Positions 1 to 4,301 of a DNA stretch of 5,239 nucleotides are shown here, piece by piece (position 1 is the stretch's first letter; each line of letters begins with the position of its first letter). The position numbers and the translations under genes were made by a program. The notes beneath the pieces were generated by a model that saw only the letters and a list, made by a program, of their open reading frames with translations, did no database searches and was not told the origin of the DNA. Source of the stretch: an uncultured Methanomassiliicoccaceae archaeon (lineage in GTDB: Archaea > Thermoplasmatota > Thermoplasmata > Methanomassiliicoccales > Methanomethylophilaceae). The stretch spans positions 1 through 5,239 of the forward strand of contig CALYUZ010000079.1 of assembly GCA_945492685.1 (NCBI GenBank), written 5' to 3'.

Positions 1-1114
1 GGTACTGACCGTCATCGTGGTATGTCTGCTCGAAGGTGGTCCTGTCATACTTCACCCAGGATGACGAGTACAGCTCGTACAGGGCGATCTCCCTGTCACC
101 GACCTGGAGAACATACTTCTTACCGTCAAGGTTGACGATATCACCGCTGACAAACTTGACCTCCTTGTCACCGTCCTTGATGACGAGGGCGTTGGTGTAC
201 GTGGTGACGGATACGGCATTGACATTCACAGCAGCGAGAGCATCGGTTCCTCCCAGGGCCTTCACGATCTTCGCGAGGTCGTCTGCGGTGAGGGAGTGGT
301 CCTTCACATTGACGGTGAGGCCGTCGATCTTCCCGCCCTCGAATATGACGGACTTGTCTGCGGAAGAGGTGTCCCCGTAGTCGTAGGCCTTCACGGTGCA
401 GGTGAGTCCGGTGGCGATGGTGGTGTTGGTCGTTCCAACGGTCTTGATGATGTCAAAGGTGAGCGATCCGTTCACACCCGTCTTCGAATCCTTGGTTCCG
501 GCGACAGCGGCCTTGAAGGTTGTATCCTTCGTGATCGCCACAGCGAGATCAGTGGTGGCAGGCTCTCCGGATGCGGTCTTGTAGTTGGGGATCCAGGTGC
601 TGTTCAGCCACGAAAGGACCTGTGCCTGGGTGTTGCAGTCCTCCATGAGGACCTGACAGGTGACGCTCTTGGGGTCGAAGACGGTGGTGATCTTACAGAC
701 CACAGTCGCCTTGATCTTGTTGTTTGCATCGGTGATATCAAAGGAGAGCTCCCCCTCTGTTCCATCCTTATCGGAGGGTGTTCCGGCGATGGCGGCCTTA
801 AATGTTGTATTGGCAGTCTTGGCGACAGTAAGATTGGAATCGTAACCTGTACCTAGGTTAAGGGTGCCAAACTTCTCTGAATCTGTCCAGTTGATTCCCT
901 TCAACCAGGTCTCCTTGACCCACTTGAGGACATCCGCCTCTGTGTTCGCAGTGAGCATGCTAACTTTACATTCTCCTAACTCATCACTGACGTCCTCAAG
1001 AATCGGATCGGTACCCTCCCCATCCGCTACATCAGAATAGTCCGAGAGGCAGACCGGCATCAACAGCACGGCTACCGCTAGGACTAACATCGTAATTTTT
1101 CCCATCCTATCCAT
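1..1114 (-). CDS. Secreted/surface repeat protein, N-terminal part (3' end outside window)
   Basis: The reading frame is open from an ATG at 1114 to the left edge (371 codons, no stop), so the protein is longer than seen. Residues 1-6 are a short charged start (MDRMGK), followed by a hydrophobic segment at about 7-23 and an acidic stretch (SDYSDVADGEG), which is a signal-peptide layout with no clear cleavage site or lipobox. Residues 49-142 and 153-242 are two imperfect tandem repeats sharing the motif TTFKAA(I/V)AGT and a V-L-x-W-x3-T-W block. Residues 250-371 are Val/Thr/Lys/Asp-rich and look like beta-structure, but I recognise no family there. Six N-x-S/T sequons (N75, N94, N102, N171, N215, N230) fit an N-glycosylated archaeal surface protein. 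An in-frame ATG two codons upstream (1120) is possible, but 1114 has the better GGAG spacing. The first repeat uses more A/T-ending codons than cdc48. The partner or ligand is unknown; an adhesin-like role is only a guess. Confidence 0.85.
   Translation of the reverse strand, partial: MDRMGKITMLVLAVAVLLMPVCLSDYSDVADGEGTDPILEDVSDELGECKVSMLTANTEADVLKWVKETWLKGINWTDSEKFGTLNLGTGYDSNLTVAKTANTTFKAAIAGTPSDKDGTEGELSFDITDANNKIKATVVCKITTVFDPKSVTCQVLMEDCNTQAQVLSWLNSTWIPNYKTASGEPATTDLAVAITKDTTFKAAVAGTKDSKTGVNGSLTFDIIKTVGTTNTTIATGLTCTVKAYDYGDTSSADKSVIFEGGKIDGLTVNVKDHSLTADDLAKIVKALGGTDALAAVNVNAVSVTTYTNALVIKDGDKEVKFVSGDIVNLDGKKYVLQVGDREIALYELYSSSWVKYDRTTFEQTYHDDGQY
389..658 (-). repeat. Surface-protein repeat copy 2 (residues 153-242)
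   Basis: Second tandem copy. It opens with C153-Q-V, has VLSWLNSTW at 167-174, TTFKAAVAGT at 198-207, and closes with LTCTVK around C239. It contains an extra cysteine (C160) and three N-x-S/T sequons. At the DNA level the TTFKAA block is still clearly related to copy 1, with mostly third-position changes, which fits an old internal duplication. Confidence 0.75.
689..970 (-). repeat. Surface-protein repeat copy 1 (residues 49-142)
   Basis: First of two tandem protein-level repeats. It opens with C49-K-V, carries VLKWVKETW near residues 62-70 and TTFKAAIAGT at 103-112, and closes with VVCKIT around C140. In the block from TTFKAA to the following FDI, 16 of 25 residues match copy 2. The copy has three N-glycosylation sequons and is slightly longer than copy 2. 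It is probably a small beta-sandwich-type domain (inference). Confidence 0.75.
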
Positions 1115-1122
1115 TTGCATCT

Positions 1123-1126
1123 CTCC
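1123..1126 (-). promoter_or_regulatory. Ribosome binding site of the surface protein gene
   Basis: GGAG on the minus strand, 8 nt before the ATG at 1114. It lies only 2 nt before the alternative ATG at 1120, which is why 1114 is preferred as the start. Confidence 0.65.
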
Positions 1127-1150
1127 GTCCCATTCGGTGAGATATCGGGT

Positions 1151-1174
1151 CGAACGAACACCGGCCCGAACGAA
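1151..1174. repeat. Short direct repeat CGAACGAA (two copies, 16-bp period)
   Basis: CGAACGAA occurs at 1151-1158 and again at 1167-1174. The pair lies in the 5' leader / start-site region expected for the surface protein gene, just downstream of its TATA-like element. It could be a regulator-binding site or a leader structure element; chance cannot be excluded for an 8-mer pair. Confidence 0.4.
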
Positions 1175-1192
1175 GCTTGACATCTGCTGGAG

Positions 1193-1203
1193 GATATAAG
1201 AAA
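1193..1203 (-). promoter_or_regulatory. TATA-like element for the surface protein gene
   Basis: The minus strand reads TTTCTTATATC here, the most TATA-like stretch upstream of the gene. A start site about 25 nt downstream would fall near 1170 and give a leader of roughly 55-60 nt, consistent with a Shine-Dalgarno-containing mRNA. Inferred from sequence and spacing only. Confidence 0.45.
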
Positions 1204-1232
1204 CCGTTGCAAGAGTGCCTGCACAGGGCAGG

Positions 1233-1240
1233 TTTTTATC
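1233..1240 (+). promoter_or_regulatory. TATA-like element for cdc48 (probable leaderless transcript)
   Basis: TTTTTATC is centred about 28 nt before the ATG at 1264, the spacing normally seen between an archaeal TATA box and the transcription start. No convincing Shine-Dalgarno lies before this ATG. Together these suggest transcription begins at or very close to the start codon. Confidence 0.5.
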
Positions 1241-1263
1241 CGAAGCACTGGAATCCATGGTCC

Positions 1264-3465
1264 ATGAACGAATCCATCGTCCTCAAGGTGGCAATGGCAC
1301 AGCGCCAATCCGAGGCGGGCTACGGACGCGCGAGGATCGACACGGTCTCCAGACGCTCCCTTGGACTCGAACTCGGCGACACCATCGAGATAATCGGCAG
1401 GAGGACGGTGGTCGCGAAGGTTTTCAAATGCTCCCCCGAGGACGAGGGGAAGGGGATAATCTGCATCGACGGACTCACCAGGACCAACGCCGGGGTGAGT
1501 GTGGACGAGAACGTCACCGTCCGTAGATGCCTGCCCGTCCTGGCGGAGAGGGTGGTATTGGCACCCAACATCCCCGAGAACAAGAGGATCCAGTTCGAGG
1601 ACGGGATAGAGGACGTGTTCCTGAACGGCCTGATGGGGAGACCCCTGATGGCCGAGACGGACATCATCGTCCCCAACATCGCGCTCATGGGCAGCAGGTC
1701 CACCTTCACCGTGGTGTCCACCGTCCCGACTGGACCCGTCATCGTCGGCGGATCCACCCGTATCAGCATCAAGGACTCCCCACAGGACCATAAAACGATC
1801 AGCAAGAAGCAGACCGGACAGCAGATTACTTACGACGACGTGGGAGGTCTCGACGAGGAGCTGAAGAGGATCAGGGAGATGATCGAGCTCCCCCTCAAAC
1901 ACCCCGAACTGTTCGACAGACTCGGAATAGCGGCTCCGAAAGGTGTCCTGCTCTACGGTCCTCCCGGAACCGGGAAGACACTCATCGCAGAAGCAGTGGC
2001 CAATGAGTCCGGAGCGACTCTTTTCTCGATTCGCGGACCGGAGATAATCGGTCAGTACTACGGACAGAGCGAGGAGAGGCTCAGGGACATCTTCAAGGAG
2101 GCATCGGAGAACGCTCCGAGCATAGTGTTCCTCGACGAGATCGACTCGATAGCACCCAACAGGGACTCCGTCCACGGAGAGGTGGAGAGACGCGTCGTCG
2201 CACAACTGCTCACCCTCATGGACGGTCTGAAGGACCGTGGGAACGTCATCGTGATAGGGGCGACCAACAGAGAGGACTCCATCGATCCCGCCTTGAGGAG
2301 ACCCGGAAGGTTCGACAGGGAGATCGAGATCGGCGTCCCTGGGAGGAAAGCTAGACATGATATCCTGGAGGTCCACCTGAGGGACATGCCCCTGACCGAT
2401 GACGTGGACATAGATGTCCTGGCGGAGCTCACCAACGGGTTCGTGGGGGCGGACCTCGCGGCACTGTGCAGGGAGGCCGCCATGAAATGCCTCAGCGGCA
2501 GGATGAGGGAGATGGACCTGGACAAACCTGTCCCCTCACAGATCCTTGAGACCATGAAGGTCACCATGTCCGACTTCAGGGACGCCCTGGCGGATGTGGA
2601 ACCCAGCGGAATGAGGGAGGTCCTTGTGGAGATACCCAAGGTCACATGGGACGACATCGGCGGATTGGATGATGTGAGAAGGCAGATCGAGGAGGTCTTC
2701 GTTCCCGAGGAGGGCAATCCCGCATACGACAGACTTGGGATACAACCCGGGAAGGGGATCCTCCTGTACGGTCCGCCCGGAACGGGGAAGACACTGATCG
2801 CCAAGGCCACCGCCAACGGGTCAGGCACCAACTTCATATCGGTGAACGGACCGGAGGTCGCCAGCAAATGGCTGGGCGAGAGCGAGCGTGCCATACGTCA
2901 GCTGTTCAAGAGGGCCAAGCAGATGGCCCCGTGCATCATATTCTTCGACGAGATAGATTCCATAGCGCCCATACGCGGAAGCGACGGAGGCGCATGGGAG
3001 AGGGTCGTGGCACAGCTCCTGACATCCATGGACGGTGTCGAGGGGCTGAAGAACGTGACGGTGATGGCGGCGACCAACAGGCCCGACATGATCGACCCCG
3101 CACTCCTGAGGCCCGGAAGGTTCGATAGGATGGTCCTCGTGGGGAAACCGGATCTGGAGGCCAGGCTGAGCATCCTGAAGGTCCACACCAGGAGGATGCC
3201 GCTGAAGGATGTGGATCTCGGATCCATCGCATCGAGGACAGACGGGTATGTCGGAGCGGATCTAGAGGCACTGTGCAGGGAGGCGGGACTGAACGCCTAT
3301 AGGGAGGATCATTCCGCGAAGCACGTGGAGATGCGCCATTTCGAGAAGGCGTTGGAGAAGGTGATGCCCTCGGTGGACCCCATGGTCTTCGACAACTACG
3401 AGAAGATGTCCCGCGACATAGTGAAACGCCGCGGGAGCTGGGACAACATCCCGTTCTATGGCTGA
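1264..3465 (+). CDS. cdc48: Cdc48/VAT-type AAA+ ATPase (p97 family unfoldase)
   Basis: A complete 733-residue ATP-driven protein unfoldase of the Cdc48/p97/VAT family, cytoplasmic and hexameric in known members. Residues 1-180 are the substrate/adaptor-binding N domain (double-psi barrel start, ARID, GDTIEI). D1 has Walker A GPPGTGKT 232-239, Walker B IVFLDEID 287-294, sensor-1 ATNRED 333-338, arginine fingers R346/R349 and aromatic pore-loop residues Y265/Y266. D2 has Walker A 503-510, Walker B IIFFDEID 558-565, sensor-1 ATNRPD 603-608, arginines R616/R619 and pore-loop tryptophan W536. All catalytic residues are present, so both rings should hydrolyse ATP. The last three residues, Phe-Tyr-Gly, match the HbYX proteasome-docking motif. 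The start at 1264 matches family N-termini (MNESIxLKVA); an in-frame ATG at 1177 would add 29 unconserved residues. The segment before D2 Walker A (FVPEEGNPA, about 479-487) departs from the usual PLxxPE-type sequence. The gene stands alone on the plus strand. Confidence 0.97.
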   Translation: MNESIVLKVAMAQRQSEAGYGRARIDTVSRRSLGLELGDTIEIIGRRTVVAKVFKCSPEDEGKGIICIDGLTRTNAGVSVDENVTVRRCLPVLAERVVLAPNIPENKRIQFEDGIEDVFLNGLMGRPLMAETDIIVPNIALMGSRSTFTVVSTVPTGPVIVGGSTRISIKDSPQDHKTISKKQTGQQITYDDVGGLDEELKRIREMIELPLKHPELFDRLGIAAPKGVLLYGPPGTGKTLIAEAVANESGATLFSIRGPEIIGQYYGQSEERLRDIFKEASENAPSIVFLDEIDSIAPNRDSVHGEVERRVVAQLLTLMDGLKDRGNVIVIGATNREDSIDPALRRPGRFDREIEIGVPGRKARHDILEVHLRDMPLTDDVDIDVLAELTNGFVGADLAALCREAAMKCLSGRMREMDLDKPVPSQILETMKVTMSDFRDALADVEPSGMREVLVEIPKVTWDDIGGLDDVRRQIEEVFVPEEGNPAYDRLGIQPGKGILLYGPPGTGKTLIAKATANGSGTNFISVNGPEVASKWLGESERAIRQLFKRAKQMAPCIIFFDEIDSIAPIRGSDGGAWERVVAQLLTSMDGVEGLKNVTVMAATNRPDMIDPALLRPGRFDRMVLVGKPDLEARLSILKVHTRRMPLKDVDLGSIASRTDGYVGADLEALCREAGLNAYREDHSAKHVEMRHFEKALEKVMPSVDPMVFDNYEKMSRDIVKRRGSWDNIPFYG

Positions 3466-3468
3466 TCA
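3463..3468. other. Abutting convergent stop codons (TGATCA)
   Basis: The plus-strand TGA of cdc48 (3463-3465) directly touches the minus-strand TGA of the NifX-like gene (3466-3468), together forming the palindrome TGATCA. There is no intergenic base and no room for a separate terminator, so the 3' untranslated regions of the two transcripts must overlap the opposing coding sequence. Confidence 0.95.
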
Positions 3469-3834
3469 GTGCTTTCCGCAGGTGCAGACGTGGTCCTCCC
3501 CGTGGTGGTTGCATGTCGGGTCCGAGCATTTCGCGAGTGTACCCGAGACGTAGGCGGATACGGCCGCATCTGCATCGCCCTCGTTGCCGGAGCACACCTC
3601 GACACCGGACATTGCGAGACCGTTCCTGGCCCCTCCGCCGAGACCGCCGCAGATCAGCACCTTGACATCGAGCTCGCGGAGGACGTTTATCAGCTCTCCG
3701 TGGCCCCTGCCGTCCGTTCCGACGACCTCGGATGAAACGACTTCCCCGTCCTCGACATCATACACCTTGAACTGCTCGGTACGGCCGAAATGCTGGAAGA
3801 TCTGTCCGTTCTCATATGTCACTGCAATCCTCAT
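3466..3834 (-). CDS. NifX/NifB-type iron-molybdenum cluster-binding family protein
   Basis: A 122-residue protein of the dinitrogenase iron-molybdenum cofactor (NifX/NifB C-terminal-like) family, a small ribonuclease-H-like fold whose nitrogenase members bind metal clusters. Family features are MRIAVTYENG at the start, QHFGRTEQFKVYDVEDG at 14-30, the glycine-rich LICGGLGGGARNGL at 60-73, and the GVEVCSGNEGDADAAV block. Residues 103-122 form a Cys/His tail (C103, C108, H110, H111, H115, C117, C119, H122) that probably binds metal. No nitrogenase gene is visible, so a role in FeMo-cofactor assembly is not supported; metal or Fe-S handling is more likely. The close resemblance, from memory, to proteins common in gut Firmicutes raises the possibility of horizontal transfer. 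The start is fixed by an AGGTGATC ribosome binding site. The gene follows the ArsR gene by 5 nt and is presumably co-transcribed with it. Confidence 0.9.
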   Translation of the reverse strand: MRIAVTYENGQIFQHFGRTEQFKVYDVEDGEVVSSEVVGTDGRGHGELINVLRELDVKVLICGGLGGGARNGLAMSGVEVCSGNEGDADAAVSAYVSGTLAKCSDPTCNHHGEDHVCTCGKH

Positions 3835-3837
3835 GAT

Positions 3838-3845
3838 GATCACCT
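3838..3845 (-). promoter_or_regulatory. Ribosome binding site of the NifX-like gene, overlapping the ArsR stop
   Basis: The minus strand reads AGGTGATC, a strong match to the archaeal anti-Shine-Dalgarno, a few nt before the ATG at 3834. The TGA stop of the ArsR gene (3842-3840) lies inside this site, indicating probable translational coupling. It rules out the longer in-frame ATG at 4080, which would overlap most of the ArsR gene. Confidence 0.8.
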
Positions 3846-4262
3846 GTCCAAGGTCGGATCCATGACGACCCTGCATCCGCGGCAGAACGGTTCCCCGGTC
3901 CCGACCTTCGGACATCTTCCGACGCCCTTCTCGGCAGGACAGGAATCGGGCCTCTTGGCGGTGCATCCCTCGGCGGACGGATCGCAGGGGTGGCGTTCGA
4001 TATCGCACATCGATGTGAATACCTCCGAGAGCCTGATCAGCATATCGCGGTTGACCGCATAGTGCATGAAATAGCCGCATTTGACACCGTCCACAAGACC
4101 GGCCTCCTTCAGGACCTTGATGTGCTGCGACACCGCCGACTCAGATATCCCGAGCCTGCGTGCGACAGCTCCTGCACACAGGTCGTGGTGAAGGAGTATC
4201 TCCACGATGGAGAGCCTCGTCGGATCCGAAAGGGCCTTCAGACAGCTAAACCAGTCATCCAT
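3840..4262 (-). CDS. ArsR/SmtB-family transcriptional repressor with Cys-rich C-terminal tail
   Basis: A 140-residue winged helix-turn-helix regulator. Residues 8-75 carry the ArsR fold: LKALSDPTRLSIVEIL, the DLCAGAVARRLGISESAVSQHIKVLKEAGLV recognition region (28-57), and a wing ending near HYAVN (67-71). The classical ELCVCDLC metal site of helix 3 survives only as C29; the positions of the second and third cysteines are Gly and Ala. A tail absent from ordinary 90-110-residue family members follows, with seven cysteines (C86, C93, C100, C108, C117, C127, C130), the last two as CxxC. The likely role is a dimeric DNA-binding repressor relieved by a metal, metalloid, Fe-S cluster or thiol oxidation; the ligand cannot be read from the sequence. 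An 18-bp palindrome 16 nt upstream of the start is the probable operator, implying autoregulation. Its stop overlaps the ribosome binding site of the downstream NifX-like gene. Confidence 0.92.
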   Translation of the reverse strand: MDDWFSCLKALSDPTRLSIVEILLHHDLCAGAVARRLGISESAVSQHIKVLKEAGLVDGVKCGYFMHYAVNRDMLIRLSEVFTSMCDIERHPCDPSAEGCTAKRPDSCPAEKGVGRCPKVGTGEPFCRGCRVVMDPTLDR

Positions 4263-4278
4263 GGTCTGACCTTATCCA

Positions 4279-4296
4279 ATTAAGTGAACACTTAAT
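4279..4296. promoter_or_regulatory. Perfect 18-bp palindrome, probable ArsR operator
   Basis: ATTAAGTG-AA-CACTTAAT: two perfect 8-bp inverted arms around a 2-bp centre, lying 17-34 nt before the ArsR start codon. Size, symmetry and position fit an ArsR-family dimer site that would block TBP/TFB or RNA polymerase at the promoter. Its outermost base is the last base of the elp3 stop codon. No second copy is visible in the window. Confidence 0.8.
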
Positions 4297-4301
4297 CATA
4301 A
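4292..4301 (-). promoter_or_regulatory. TATA-like element of the ArsR/NifX-like operon
   Basis: The minus strand reads TTATGATTAA, AT-rich in a GC-rich background and centred about 35 nt before the ArsR ATG. A start site about 25-27 nt downstream would give a very short leader. The element spans the elp3 stop codon and overlaps the palindrome, so a bound repressor would mask it. Inferred from composition and spacing. Confidence 0.4.

Noticed and set aside
296..856. Plus-strand open frame (186 codons) within the surface protein region
   Set aside because: The minus strand carries a frame with a signal peptide, ribosome binding site and internal repeats; the plus frame is a Gly/Val-rich shadow whose repetitive look mirrors the real repeats.
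843..860. Inverted repeat TAACCT...AGGTTA
   Set aside because: It lies inside the surface protein coding sequence (Leu-Asn-Leu-Gly-Thr-Gly codons) and is short; most likely a codon coincidence.
1218..1237. GC hairpin CCTGC-ACAGG-GCAGG followed by five T, resembling an intrinsic terminator on the plus strand
   Set aside because: No plus-strand gene lies upstream to be terminated; the T-run is better explained as part of the cdc48 TATA-like element. A minor leader or promoter structure remains possible.
1177..1263. N-terminal extension of Cdc48 from an in-frame ATG at 1177
   Set aside because: The 29 extra residues do not resemble the family N-terminus and would cover the TATA-like element; the family start pattern begins at 1264.
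1084..2376. Long minus-strand open frame (430 codons) opposite the cdc48 N-terminal half
   Set aside because: The plus strand encodes conserved N-domain and D1 motifs across this span; the antisense translation is low in structure, rich in Asp/Gly/His, matches nothing known, and is explained by the GC-rich codon bias of the real gene.
2058..2894. Minus-strand open frame (278 codons) opposite cdc48 D1/D2
   Set aside because: Ser/Leu/Pro-rich antisense shadow of a conserved AAA ATPase with no ribosome binding site or recognisable motif.
2936..3595. Minus-strand open frame spanning the cdc48 end and the NifX-like gene
   Set aside because: Arg/Pro/Ser-rich shadow overlapping two well-supported genes in other frames.
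3466..3834. Nitrogen-fixation gene cluster
   Set aside because: Only a NifX-type fold is present; no nifH, nifD, nifK, nifB or nifE is visible, and this family is widespread outside nitrogen fixers.
3466..4080. Longer version of the NifX-like gene starting at an ATG at 4080 (204 codons)
   Set aside because: The extra 82 residues overlap most of the ArsR gene in another frame and are not family-like; the start at 3834 has a strong ribosome binding site and a canonical N-terminus.
3840..4262. Arsenic-resistance operon
   Set aside because: No arsenite efflux pump, arsenate reductase or methyltransferase gene is adjacent, and the classical arsenic site of the repressor is mostly missing.
4263..4271. 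Small palindrome GGTC-T-GACC immediately before the ArsR start codon
   Set aside because: Arms are only 4 bp and it overlaps the weak ribosome binding site region; it is not distinguishable from chance.
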